Assembly: GCF_004959855.1 (NCBI RefSeq)
Contig: NZ_SPNT01000002.1
Location: 434,001-498,000, forward strand
From: Nitratireductor sp. XY-223
Lineage (GTDB): Bacteria; Pseudomonadota; Alphaproteobacteria; Rhizobiales; Rhizobiaceae
Direction of reading: 5' to 3'
DNA length: 64,000 nt
The notes under the pieces were generated by a model. That model saw only the letters and a list, made by a program, of their open reading frames with translations, ran no database searches and was not told where the DNA came from. The position numbers were made by a program, and so were the translations under genes. Position 1 is the stretch's first letter. Each line of letters begins with the position of its first letter. This document shows positions 49,047-57,872 of this stretch, in pieces.

Positions 49047-50852
49047 TCAGGACCGCTTGAGCGGCAAGTGAACGATGAACCGCGCGCCGCGGCGCTGGCC
49101 GGTTTTTTCATCGACCATGTTTTCCGCGGTGAGCGTGCCGCCGTGCGCCTCGATGATCTGGCGGCTGATCGACAGGCCGAGGCCGGAATTCTGGCCGAAG
49201 GCCTCGCCTTCCGGACGGTCGGTGTAGAAACGCCGGAAAATGTGGTCGATGTTCTCGGCGCTGATGCCCGGTCCGTTGTCCTCCACCAGGATGAGGCAGC
49301 TGTTGCGCGTGCTGGTCAGGCGGATCCTGATGCGCCCGCCGATATCGGGCACGAAGGAGCGGGCATTCTCGATCAGGTTGGTGACCACCTGGCCGATGCG
49401 CAGATCGTGGCCGGTCACGACGTACCGGGTCTTCTGCGCCGTTTCCCGGTCGATCTCGAAATCGATCCTGACGAGTTTCGCGCCCTTGCGGATCTGGCTG
49501 GAAATGCTGACGAGGTCCTCGAGCAAGCGCCGCAGGTTGACCGGTTCCGCGTCCTGGCGGGCGAGTTCCGCGTCGAGACGCGAAGCGTCCGAGATATCGC
49601 TGATCAGACGATCGAGGCGGCTGACATCGTGCAGGATCACGTCGAGCAGGCGGCGGCGCGAATCGTCGTTGCGCGCCAGCGGCAGCGTCTCGACCGCGCT
49701 GCGCAGCGAGGTCAGCGGGTTCTTCAGTTCGTGGCTGACATCGGCGGCGAAACTCTCGATCGCATCGATGCGGTCATAGAGCGCATTGGTCATGTCGCGC
49801 ACGGCCACCGACAGGTTGCCGATCTCGTCCTGCCGGGCCGAAAAATCCGGGATCTCCTCGCGGATGCGCACGCCGCGGCGCACACGCTGGGCGGCATCGG
49901 CCAGACGGTGCAGCGGATTGGCGATGGTTCCGGCGAGCAGCAGCGACAAAAGGATGGTCACGGCAGCGGCAACGATGAAGACGCGCACGATCGCCAGGCG
50001 CTCGGCGCGGACGATCTTGTCGATGTCGCCGGCCTGCGTCGACAGAAGCAGCACGCCGAGCACCGCCCTGAAACGCTGGACCGGCACGGCCACTGAGACG
50101 ATGAGTTCGCCCTTGTCCGTCGCCCGCACGACGGCGCTGCGGCCTCCGGTCAGCGCGGTGAGGACTTCCTCGTAGAGCGTGCCGTCGCCGCCCGGCTGTT
50201 CCTGATAGGTCGGCAGGTCGGCCCTCTGGATGAGCCGGTTGAGGGAATCGAGCAGGCGCTCGGCGAAGGGCAGGATCTCCTCGTCGAGCGGCGGCAGATC
50301 GTATCGCAGGATCTGTCCGGCGGAATAAAGGTGCTGCGAATCGAGAATGAGGCTGGCGTCGCGGTCGTAGATACGCGCCCGGGTCCGCGTCGGCGAAATC
50401 AGCCGGCGCAGAACCGGCGCGACACGCTCCGGGTTGATCGGGAATTCCAGATCCTCGATTTCGCCGCCCGGGGAAATGCTCTCACCAGCCTGCAGCTCAA
50501 GCAGTTTTTCCGGATCGATGGTGATGGAGTCGGTTTCCACGCTGGCGGAGCCTGCGATCGCGGCGGCGATGATCTCGCCCTGGGTCAGCAGGCTTTCGAC
50601 GCGGGCGTCGATCAGGCCCTCGCGGAACTGATTAAGATAAAGGATACCGGAAAGCAGAACGAGCAGGGCCGCGAGGTTCAAGAACAGGATGCGCCGCGTC
50701 AGGCTGGAGAAGATGATGCGGCTGAGCGCCCGGCTGATCAGAGCGAACGGATAGGTCCACGGACGCGACTCGACGGCCCTTTGCGTCTTGGCCTCGGCTT
50801 CCTCGGCGGTGCGCTCCTGCGGTACCTCGCTGTGATCAAAATTCGCCGTCAT
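49047..50852 (-). CDS. chvG: Sensor histidine kinase ChvG (ExoS)
   Basis: Membrane sensor of the ChvG/ChvI acid- and envelope-stress system, which controls exopolysaccharide, motility and virulence or symbiosis genes in rhizobia. 601 residues. There is a cytoplasmic N-terminus, a first membrane span (about 48-68, ILFLNLAALLVLLSGILYL), a periplasmic sensor domain (about 70-270), a second span (about 285-305), then HAMP. The kinase core has FAADVSHELKNPLTSLRSAV (phospho-His about 375), NLIENARSF, LVEDNGPGIS and GLGLSISRQIIEAHGG. chvI lies 20 bases upstream. Confidence 0.95.
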   Translation of the reverse strand: MTANFDHSEVPQERTAEEAEAKTQRAVESRPWTYPFALISRALSRIIFSSLTRRILFLNLAALLVLLSGILYLNQFREGLIDARVESLLTQGEIIAAAIAGSASVETDSITIDPEKLLELQAGESISPGGEIEDLEFPINPERVAPVLRRLISPTRTRARIYDRDASLILDSQHLYSAGQILRYDLPPLDEEILPFAERLLDSLNRLIQRADLPTYQEQPGGDGTLYEEVLTALTGGRSAVVRATDKGELIVSVAVPVQRFRAVLGVLLLSTQAGDIDKIVRAERLAIVRVFIVAAAVTILLSLLLAGTIANPLHRLADAAQRVRRGVRIREEIPDFSARQDEIGNLSVAVRDMTNALYDRIDAIESFAADVSHELKNPLTSLRSAVETLPLARNDDSRRRLLDVILHDVSRLDRLISDISDASRLDAELARQDAEPVNLRRLLEDLVSISSQIRKGAKLVRIDFEIDRETAQKTRYVVTGHDLRIGQVVTNLIENARSFVPDIGGRIRIRLTSTRNSCLILVEDNGPGISAENIDHIFRRFYTDRPEGEAFGQNSGLGLSISRQIIEAHGGTLTAENMVDEKTGQRRGARFIVHLPLKRS

Positions 50853-50872
50853 GAGCCCGGATCAGTTCACGG

Positions 50873-51580
50873 TCAGTCTTCCCGGAACCGGTAACCGACC
50901 CCGTAGAGCGTCTCGATCATATCAAAATCATTGTCGACCATCTTGAATTTCTTGCGCAAGCGCTTGATGTGGCTGTCGATCGTGCGGTCATCGACGTAAA
51001 CCTGTTCGTCATAGGCCGCATCCATGAGCGAATCGCGGCTCTTGACGACACCCGGCCGCTGGGCCAGCGAATGCAGGATCAGGAACTCGGTGACGGTCAG
51101 CGTCACCGGCTGGCCTTTCCAGGTGCAGGTGTGGCGTTCCTGGTCCATCACCAGTTGCCCGCGCTCCAGGCTGGCGCTTTCCATGGCGCCGGGCTTGGCC
51201 GGGGCGGTGGCGTCACGGCCGGCGGCGCGGCGCAGGATCGCCTTGACGCGCTCGACCAGAAGCCGCTGCGAAAACGGCTTGGTGATGAAATCGTCGGCAC
51301 CCATCTTGAGCCCGAACAGCTCATCGATCTCCTCGTCCTTGGAGGTCAGGAATATGACCGGAATGTCGAGTTTCTGGCGCAGGCGGCGCAGCAGTTCCAT
51401 ACCGTCCATGCGCGGCATCTTGATATCGAGTATGGCCAGTTGCGGCGGGCGCGCCACGAGCCCCTCGAGCGCGGAAGCGCCATCGGTATAGGTTTCGACA
51501 CGATATCCCTCCGATTCCAGGGCAATGGAAACGGAAGTCAGGATATTGCGGTCGTCGTCGACGAGCGCGATTGTCTGCAT
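50873..51580 (-). CDS. chvI: Response regulator ChvI
   Basis: OmpR-family transcription factor phosphorylated by ChvG. 235 residues starting [20 protein letters not shown]. The receiver domain (1-120) has the acidic pocket VDDD, the phospho-Asp in [15 protein letters not shown] (about 52) and the Lys in [10 protein letters not shown] (about 103). The C-terminal winged helix (about 140-235) contains [17 protein letters not shown] and [11 protein letters not shown]. The ATG at 51578-51580 was chosen because GGAG lies 9 bases before it; an ATG six bases upstream is possible. It is divergent from pckA. Confidence 0.96.
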   Translation of the reverse strand: MQTIALVDDDRNILTSVSIALESEGYRVETYTDGASALEGLVARPPQLAILDIKMPRMDGMELLRRLRQKLDIPVIFLTSKDEEIDELFGLKMGADDFITKPFSQRLLVERVKAILRRAAGRDATAPAKPGAMESASLERGQLVMDQERHTCTWKGQPVTLTVTEFLILHSLAQRPGVVKSRDSLMDAAYDEQVYVDDRTIDSHIKRLRKKFKMVDNDFDMIETLYGVGYRFRED

Positions 51581-51762
51581 GTGCATATTCTCCGTCAGCG
51601 ATACCGGGGCGAACCGCCGGGCCGGCACCCTTTGCTAGTCTGGCGTGTCATGAGGCCAAAGGTGGAACAAATTGTGGCATAGACCGCTTTCGACGTCATT
51701 ACAACGGAGCGGTTTCGTGAGTCGCGCGATTTGCGACAGGCCTTATTGTCCCGTGTTTTAAA

Positions 51763-51794
51763 CGATTTAAAAATTCACGGATTTTTTTAAATCG
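51763..51794. promoter_or_regulatory. A+T-rich dyad in the chvI-pckA divergent region
   Basis: CGATTTAAAAA 51763-51773 is perfectly complementary to TTTTTAAATCG 51784-51794 (11 bases each, 10-base loop) in a markedly A+T-rich stretch of the 332-base chvI-pckA gap (51581-51912). Both genes point away from it, so it is not a terminator of either. It may be an operator or an upstream promoter element. I see no gene in the gap. Confidence 0.45.
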
Positions 51795-51912
51795 ATTAAT
51801 ATCTTGAAATCATTAATCTTTTTAACCATCTCCTGTTGCAGATTTTAAATTTCGCCCCTATGGTCCGGAAACTTTTCATTCGGGCAACCGCGAAACGAAG
51901 GTGGCAAAATCC

Positions 51913-53535
51913 ATGCATGCACAGGCACGTGAAACCGGAAAACGCAATCTTTCCAACGGTATCGACGCCATCGGACTGAGCGACCTGAAGCATGTCTATT
52001 ACAATCTCAACGAAGCCGAGCTGTACGAGCAGTCGCTGTGCCGAGGCGAGGCCGTCCTCACCGCCCAGGGCGCGCTCAGGGCGCTGACCGGGCAGCACAC
52101 CGGGCGTTCCGCTCAGGACAAGTTCGTCGTCCGCGACGACAAGACCCGGCCGCTGATTTGGTGGGACAATAACAAGGCGCTCTCGCCGGAGCATTTCGCG
52201 ACGCTGCTTGCCGACTTCCAGGAATACGCGAAGGGCAAGGAGCTTTTTGTACAGGACCTGATCGGCGGCGCCGACGAAAACCACGCGCTGGCCTCGCGCG
52301 TGGTGACGGAATATGCCTGGCACTCGCTGTTCATCCGTAACCTTCTCATCCGCCCGGAGCGCCAGTCGCTGGACGCTTTCGAGGCGGAGCTGACCATCAT
52401 CGACTTCCCCGGCTTCAAGGCCGACCCCGAGCGCCACGGCTGCATCAGCGAGACGGTGATCGCCGTCGACCTGGAACGCCGGCTGGTTTTGATCGCCGGC
52501 ACCTCCTATGCCGGCGAGATGAAGAAGTCGGTCTTCACCGCCCTCAACTACCTGCTGCCGGAGCGCGGCGTCATGCCGATGCATTGCTCGGCGAACCTGG
52601 GACCGGACGGCGACACGGCGATCTTCTTCGGCCTGTCGGGAACCGGCAAGACGACGCTTTCTGCCGATCCCAACCGCACGCTGATCGGCGACGACGAGCA
52701 CGGCTGGGGCGAGGACGGCGTCTTCAATTTCGAGGGCGGCTGCTACGCCAAGACCATTCGGCTGTCCAAGGAGGCGGAGCCTGAAATCCACGCCACGACG
52801 CAGCGTTTCGGCACAGTGCTGGAAAACGTCGTCCTCGACGACGAGCGGCAGCCGGATTTCGACGACGGCTCGCTGACGGAAAACACCCGCTGCGCCTATC
52901 CGCTGCACTTCATCCCCAATGCCAGCGCCACCGGACGGGCCGGCCAGCCGCGCAACATCATCATGCTGACGGCCGACGCTTTTGGCGTGCTGCCGCCGAT
53001 CGCCAAGCTGACGCCGGCACAGGCCATGTATCATTTTCTCTCCGGCTACACGGCCAAGGTAGCCGGCACCGAAAAGGGCGTTACCGAGCCGCAGGCGACA
53101 TTTTCCACCTGTTTCGGCGCACCCTTCATGCCGCGCCATCCGTCCGAATACGGCAATCTTTTGCGCGACCTGATCGCCCGCCACGGGGTCGATTGCTGGC
53201 TGGTCAACACGGGCTGGACGGGCGGCGCATACGGGACCGGCAGCCGCATGCCGATCAAGGCAACCCGGGCGCTTCTTTCGGCGGCACTCGACGGTTCGCT
53301 CGCCAATGCAGCCTTCCGCACCGATCCGCATTTTGGCATTGCCGTACCGGTCGCGGTCGACGGGGTCGACAGCGCCATTCTCGATCCGCGCTCGACCTGG
53401 GCCGATCCGGAAGCCTACGACGCGCAGGCCCGGCGCCTGGTCGACATGTTCGTCGACAATTTCGCCAAGTTCGAAGACCATGTCGGCACCGATGTCCGGG
53501 GCGCGGCACCGGGTATGGCGCAGGCGGCCGAATAA
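51913..53535 (+). CDS. pckA: Phosphoenolpyruvate carboxykinase (ATP)
   Basis: Converts oxaloacetate and ATP to phosphoenolpyruvate for gluconeogenesis, essential for growth on C4-dicarboxylates. 540 residues. Motifs are [11 protein letters not shown] (about residue 69), the substrate site [19 protein letters not shown], the P-loop [16 protein letters not shown] (about 240), the metal-binding LIGDDEHGW, and [18 protein letters not shown] (about 430). The ATG at 51913 has AAGGTGG 51898-51904 upstream; the GTG at 51901 would add 4 residues. Divergent placement from chvI-chvG-hprK is conserved in rhizobia and ties gluconeogenesis to this regulatory block. Confidence 0.98.
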   Translation: MHAQARETGKRNLSNGIDAIGLSDLKHVYYNLNEAELYEQSLCRGEAVLTAQGALRALTGQHTGRSAQDKFVVRDDKTRPLIWWDNNKALSPEHFATLLADFQEYAKGKELFVQDLIGGADENHALASRVVTEYAWHSLFIRNLLIRPERQSLDAFEAELTIIDFPGFKADPERHGCISETVIAVDLERRLVLIAGTSYAGEMKKSVFTALNYLLPERGVMPMHCSANLGPDGDTAIFFGLSGTGKTTLSADPNRTLIGDDEHGWGEDGVFNFEGGCYAKTIRLSKEAEPEIHATTQRFGTVLENVVLDDERQPDFDDGSLTENTRCAYPLHFIPNASATGRAGQPRNIIMLTADAFGVLPPIAKLTPAQAMYHFLSGYTAKVAGTEKGVTEPQATFSTCFGAPFMPRHPSEYGNLLRDLIARHGVDCWLVNTGWTGGAYGTGSRMPIKATRALLSAALDGSLANAAFRTDPHFGIAVPVAVDGVDSAILDPRSTWADPEAYDAQARRLVDMFVDNFAKFEDHVGTDVRGAAPGMAQAAE

Positions 53536-53563
53536 CATTCGACGTTTCCTGGAGGAGGAACAG

Positions 53564-53589
53564 CCCGCGGAGCAATCCGCGGGTTTTTT
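53564..53589 (+). terminator. Intrinsic terminator of pckA
   Basis: CCCGCGGA 53564-53571 pairs perfectly with TCCGCGGG 53576-53583 around GCAA, followed by six T (53584-53589), 28 bases after the pckA stop. Confidence 0.92.
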
Positions 53590-53639
53590 GTGCCGATAGG
53601 GCAGGGTAGGATGCCGCCGAATTCAACGGACCGGCAAGC

Positions 53640-54074
53640 ATGGCAAGCGAGCCCCTATACATCAACGCGACGATCACGGTGGCCGGCTGGGAACTGGTCG
53701 AGCAGTTCATCCGTGCATCGGGGCCGGGCGGCCAGAACGTCAACAAGGTTGCCACATCCGTGCAGCTTCGGTTCGACGCGCGTTCCTCGCCGTCGCTTCC
53801 CGACCGGGTCAAGCGGAACCTTGAATCGCTTGCCGGTCGGCGCATGAACAAGGACGGCGTCATCGTCATCGAGGCGGACCGGTTCCGCACGCAGGAGCGC
53901 AACCGCGCCGATGCGCGCGAGCGGCTGAAGGCGCTGATCGAGAAGGCCGCGGCCCCGCCGCCGCCGAAACGCAGGAAGACCAGGCCGACAAAGGGCTCCA
54001 TCGAACGCAGGCTGAAGGCGAAGGCGGCGCGATCGGGAATCAAGAAGCTGCGCGGCACGGTGGAGCGCGAATGA
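53640..54074 (+). CDS. arfB: Alternative ribosome-rescue peptidyl-tRNA hydrolase ArfB
   Basis: Releases stalled ribosomes by hydrolysing peptidyl-tRNA, a backup to tmRNA. 144 residues, typical length. The catalytic GGQ is in ASGPGGQNVNKVATSVQLRF (about residues 26-45), and ADRFRTQERNRADARERL follows. The C-terminus is the basic, disordered tail (KRRKTRPTKGSIERRLKAK) that ArfB inserts into the empty mRNA channel. It lacks the tRNA-recognition domains of RF1/RF2. Its end overlaps alkB by 4 bases (ATGA). Confidence 0.94.
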   Translation: MASEPLYINATITVAGWELVEQFIRASGPGGQNVNKVATSVQLRFDARSSPSLPDRVKRNLESLAGRRMNKDGVIVIEADRFRTQERNRADARERLKALIEKAAAPPPPKRRKTRPTKGSIERRLKAKAARSGIKKLRGTVERE

Positions 54075-54691
54075 CCGGACTGCCGGAAGGAATCGTCCAT
54101 TACCCGGACCATTTCGACCGCCCGGCGCAGGAGGCGCTGGTCGAGGCGGTCCGTAACGTGGTGCGCGCGGCGCCGCTGTTCGTGCCGACGATGCCGCGGA
54201 CCGGCAAACCGATGCATGTGCGCATGAGCAATTGCGGCAGCCTCGGCTGGGTCACCGACAAGGACAACGGCTATCGGTACCAGCCGACCCATCCGCAGAC
54301 CGGGCGCAACTGGCCGCCGATCCCGCCCGCGCTCTTGCAGTTGTGGGAAGACGTCGCCTCGTTCGGCGCCCCGCCGGAGGCCTGCCTGATCAACTTCTAC
54401 GGCGACACCGCGAAAATGGGCCTTCACCAGGACCGCGACGAGGAGGAGTTTTCCGCGCCGGTGGTGTCCGTGTCCCTCGGCGACGATTGCCTGTTCCGGA
54501 TCGGCGGAACGACGCGGGGCGGGCCGACCCGGTCGATCCGTTTGCGCAGCGGTGACGTCATCGTCCTCGGCGGCGCGGCGCGGCTGTGCTTCCACGGGGT
54601 CGACAGGATCTATCCGGGAACTTCGACCCTGCTCAAGGATGGCGGACGCATCAACCTGACGCTCAGGCGGGTGTCCTCTGCCGGAAAATAG
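54071..54691 (+). CDS. alkB: Alpha-ketoglutarate-dependent DNA repair dioxygenase AlkB
   Basis: Iron(II)/2-oxoglutarate enzyme that reverses N1-methyladenine and N3-methylcytosine damage. 206 residues. Visible are YRYQPTHPQTGRNWPPIP (nucleotide lid), NFYGDTAKMGLHQDRDEEEF with the HxD iron ligands (about residue 118), LCFHGVDRIYPGTS with the second His (about 177), and GGRINLTLRR with the 2-oxoglutarate-binding Arg (about 195). Translation is coupled to arfB by the overlapping ATGA. Confidence 0.95.
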   Translation: MTGLPEGIVHYPDHFDRPAQEALVEAVRNVVRAAPLFVPTMPRTGKPMHVRMSNCGSLGWVTDKDNGYRYQPTHPQTGRNWPPIPPALLQLWEDVASFGAPPEACLINFYGDTAKMGLHQDRDEEEFSAPVVSVSLGDDCLFRIGGTTRGGPTRSIRLRSGDVIVLGGAARLCFHGVDRIYPGTSTLLKDGGRINLTLRRVSSAGK

Positions 54692-54841
54692 ACGGTGTCA
54701 GATCCGCTAACGGCCTGTTAACACAGCCGGAAATTGTGAACGCGACCACCCGTCGACCGGCGGTCCGATTAACCCGATCTTATCTAAATATGTTTACCGC
54801 TGAGGCAACGGCCACAACGTGTCTTGCCCGGGATGCCCGTC

Positions 54842-55801
54842 ATGCTGAAAGCCAAACCAAAAGCCATTTCACTCGTCGTTCCGGTCTACAACGAGGAAAA
54901 GGCCATCGGACGCTTTTTGAACCGCGTCCAGCCGGTTCTGGAGCAGACGGCATGCCTGCTGGGCGACGATGCGGACTATGAAATCGTCTTTGTCAACGAC
55001 GGCAGCCAGGACGCCACCGCATCACTCGTCGCGGCAATCGCGGAGCGCGACAACAGGGTCAAGCTGATCAACCTGTCACGCAACTTCGGAAAGGAAGCGG
55101 CGCTTGCCGCCGGCCTCCAGCATGCGAACGGAGACTGCGTCATCCCGATCGATGCCGACCTGCAGGACCCTCCCGAAATCATTCCGGAAATGGTTAGCAA
55201 ATGGTTAGCGGGCGCCCAGGTGGTCAACGGCGTGCGCAACGACCGCTCGGCAGACCACTGGCTGAAACGCTCGACGGCCAGCTGGTTCTATCGCCTCTAT
55301 AACCGGTTCGCCGAAATTCCGATCCCCGAAAATGTCGGCGATTTTCGTTTGCTGGACCGCGAAGTCGTCGACACGCTGAATGAATTTCCGGAATGCTCGC
55401 GGGTCAGCAAGGACCTGTTTTCCTGGGTGGGCTTTTCCTCCGACACGGTGGAATTCAGGCGCGAGGCGCGCAGCGCCGGCACCGGCAAGTGGAAGTACTG
55501 GTCGCTGTGGAACCTGGCGATCGACGGCTTTACGGCATCGACGACCGTTCCCTTGCGGATCTGGACCTATGTCGGCGGGTTTTTCGCGCTGCTGTCCTTC
55601 GCCTATGCCGCCTATATCGTGATCAAGACTTTGATCTTCGGCGTCGATACACCCGGTTACGCGTCCCTGATCACCGTGATGCTGTTCCTGGGCGGTCTCA
55701 ACCTGCTGTCGCTGGGGATCCTTGGCGAATATGTCGGGCGTATCTCATCCGAGGTGCGCCGGCGGCCGCTTTTCATCGTCCAGTCGAAGATTGGATTCTG
55801 A
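54842..55801 (+). CDS. GT2 glycosyltransferase, GtrB/DPM1-like
   Basis: Probably makes a polyprenyl-phosphate-linked sugar at the cytoplasmic face. 319 residues with the GT2 catalytic part KAISLVVPVYNEEKAIGRFL, YEIVFVNDGSQDATASLV and IDADLQDPPEIIPEMV (DxD-like, about residue 105). KLINLSRNFGKEAALAAGLQ lies between. Two C-terminal membrane helices follow (about 235-260 and 270-295). This is the GtrB/bactoprenol glucosyltransferase plan, and a GtrA-type gene follows 19 bases later. The ATG at 54842 was preferred to 54824 on family alignment. Confidence 0.88.
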   Translation: MLKAKPKAISLVVPVYNEEKAIGRFLNRVQPVLEQTACLLGDDADYEIVFVNDGSQDATASLVAAIAERDNRVKLINLSRNFGKEAALAAGLQHANGDCVIPIDADLQDPPEIIPEMVSKWLAGAQVVNGVRNDRSADHWLKRSTASWFYRLYNRFAEIPIPENVGDFRLLDREVVDTLNEFPECSRVSKDLFSWVGFSSDTVEFRREARSAGTGKWKYWSLWNLAIDGFTASTTVPLRIWTYVGGFFALLSFAYAAYIVIKTLIFGVDTPGYASLITVMLFLGGLNLLSLGILGEYVGRISSEVRRRPLFIVQSKIGF

Positions 55802-55820
55802 TAGCCAGAAACAGCCGGTC

Positions 55821-56225
55821 ATGGATGTGGTTCGATTTCAGATAACCAGATTTGCGCTCGTCGGATGCGTCTCCACGTTCATTTACGTGGCCGCGGCCAT
55901 CGGCCTGGAACACCTGTTCGGCGCGCATTTCGGCCAGAGCTTTCTCTCGCTGCTGGCCTACGGTCCGGCAGCCGTGTTCTCCTACAGCGCGCACCGGATT
56001 TTCACTTTCGAATCGGACAGCGCATACAGCCTTGAAATACCGCGGTTTGTCGTTCTGACCGCCGTCGGCGCGACCCTGTCCTTCGGTCTGCCGTTTGTGA
56101 CCGGCACATGGATGAACCTGCCGATGTTCGTGACGGCAACGGTTGTCACGATCGCCATTCCGATCATGAATTACATCGTGCTGGACCGCTGGGTCTTCGG
56201 CGAGCGAAGCGCTGTGTCGGGGTAG
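55821..56225 (+). CDS. GtrA-family membrane protein
   Basis: A 134-residue protein with four hydrophobic segments. RFQITRFALVGCVSTFIYVA at the start and YGPAAVFSYSAHRIFTFES (about residues 50-68) match GtrA, proposed to flip polyprenyl-phosphate sugars to the periplasmic face. The C-terminal NYIVLDRWVFGE is also family-typical. It sits between a GtrB-like transferase and a large membrane transferase, the classic gtrA-gtrB-transferase order. I chose ATG 55821 since upstream sequence overlaps the preceding gene and is not GtrA-like. Confidence 0.88.
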   Translation: MDVVRFQITRFALVGCVSTFIYVAAAIGLEHLFGAHFGQSFLSLLAYGPAAVFSYSAHRIFTFESDSAYSLEIPRFVVLTAVGATLSFGLPFVTGTWMNLPMFVTATVVTIAIPIMNYIVLDRWVFGERSAVSG

Positions 56226-56232
56226 ATCGAAC

Positions 56233-57750
56233 GTGACGAGCGCCGGAATTCAGACCTTCGACCGCCAGGCCCCGGCCCGTCGCTTCAACCCGCTGGCCGT
56301 CTGCGGCGTCGCGGCGGTCGCCCTCTTGTCGATCGTGCTGAACCTGCGGGTCAACCTTGTCACAGACGTATCCTGGCTGATCACCGTGATCGAGCGCATG
56401 CTGGAGGGCCAGAGCCTTTACGGCGAGGTCGTGGAAACCAATCCACCCTTCACCATCTGGCTCTATTACCCGGCCGTGACATTCGCAAAGGCAGTCGGTA
56501 TCGCGCCGGAGACGGCCATCCTCGTCTTTACCTACGGCGTCGGGCTGGCATCGCTCGGAATCTCCCATTTCATCCTGCAACGCGGCGGGCTGGTCGACCG
56601 GCAGACGGGATGGTGGCTGTGGCCGGCCATCGCCGTCATCTTCTTCGTGCTGCCGGGATACGCGATCGCCCAACGGGAACATATCGGCCTGATGCTGTTC
56701 CTTCCGCTGCTTTCGCTTCAGGCATGGCGGCTCGTTGAAAATCCGCAAAACCCCGTTCCGGCCGCTGTGGCGCTGATCGCCGGGCTCGCCGGATCGGTCA
56801 TCGTGCTGATCAAGCCGCACTGGGCGCTGGCTGTGCTGCTGCCGGCCCTATACGTCGCATGGAAAAGACGCTCCTTGCGCCAGATTTTCCGGCTTGAATA
56901 CTGGGTGATCGGCCTGATGGCCGTCGGTTACCTGGCATCGGTGCTTGTTGTCTATCCCGAGTTCCTGAGCACCACCTATCCGATGCTCAAGCTGCTTTAC
57001 CTGCCGATCCGCAACGCTTCCGGCCAATGGCCGTTCTTTCTGGCCAAATGCGCGCTGCCCGTCTTCCTGTGGGTGTTGCTGCGCAGCCGCAACAAGGTTC
57101 CCGAACTGGCGGACATCGCCGCGGCCGCCGGCCTCGGCTTCCTGATCGCGATGGTTTATCTCGGCAAGGGCTGGATCTATCACCTCTATCCCGCGATTGC
57201 CGCCTTTCTGATCGCCTCGATTGTCGCCTTCGAAGCGGCTCTGCGTTCCGGAGCACCGCGGGGCACGCTTTATCCGATGGCCTCGGTATGGGCCGTGCTG
57301 GTTCTCGTTCTCCTGGGCAATGACTTTCATGCCTACAGGGGGATCGACCGGGATCTCGTCAGCGCCGTTCACGATCATCACCCAAATCCGCGGGTCGCCG
57401 GCGTCGGCGGGGACATCGCCCTTGGCTTCCCGTTCACCCGGCTCGTCAACGGAGACTGGCAATCGGTGTATAATTGCGACTGGATCGGCGCCCATGCGCT
57501 ATACCGGCTGCAGACGGAAAGGGGACGCCTCGGCGACGGGGAGCGGCAGCGGCTGGAAAAGCATCTCGCCGACTACGTTCCGATCAAGATGGCGGAGCTA
57601 CGGTCGGGAAATCCGGATGTGATCCTCGAACTGAAATCGAGCTCGTGGAACGGGTTGATGCGGTCGAATCCCGCGTTCAATGCCTTCATGTCGCGCTACG
57701 ACCTTCTGGCGGAATCCGAAACGACGCTTGTCTGGAAGCGGATCGAGTAG
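56233..57750 (+). CDS. Polytopic GT-C-type glycosyltransferase-like membrane protein
   Basis: A 505-residue protein starting at GTG 56233, 7 bases after gtrA. There are about ten hydrophobic segments, then a soluble C-terminal part (about 395-505). The first loop reads NLVTDVSWLITVIERMLEG and VVETNPPFTIWLYYPAV, the acidic Asp plus E-x-NPP layout common in GT-C (ArnT/PMT-like) enzymes that use polyprenyl-phosphate sugars. No closer family is recognised. By context it would use the sugar donor made and flipped by the two preceding genes. Acceptor unknown. Confidence 0.72.
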   Translation: MTSAGIQTFDRQAPARRFNPLAVCGVAAVALLSIVLNLRVNLVTDVSWLITVIERMLEGQSLYGEVVETNPPFTIWLYYPAVTFAKAVGIAPETAILVFTYGVGLASLGISHFILQRGGLVDRQTGWWLWPAIAVIFFVLPGYAIAQREHIGLMLFLPLLSLQAWRLVENPQNPVPAAVALIAGLAGSVIVLIKPHWALAVLLPALYVAWKRRSLRQIFRLEYWVIGLMAVGYLASVLVVYPEFLSTTYPMLKLLYLPIRNASGQWPFFLAKCALPVFLWVLLRSRNKVPELADIAAAAGLGFLIAMVYLGKGWIYHLYPAIAAFLIASIVAFEAALRSGAPRGTLYPMASVWAVLVLVLLGNDFHAYRGIDRDLVSAVHDHHPNPRVAGVGGDIALGFPFTRLVNGDWQSVYNCDWIGAHALYRLQTERGRLGDGERQRLEKHLADYVPIKMAELRSGNPDVILELKSSSWNGLMRSNPAFNAFMSRYDLLAESETTLVWKRIE

Positions 57751-57872
57751 TCCGGATTTACGCCGAAATTCGCGCCGCAACGGCTGGTGAACAAGCGAAA
57801 ATGCCGCGATCCGCGTAACGGCTTTCTTAATCATTCCCGGCCTATATTCCCGGCACCAACGGGGAACAGGCC

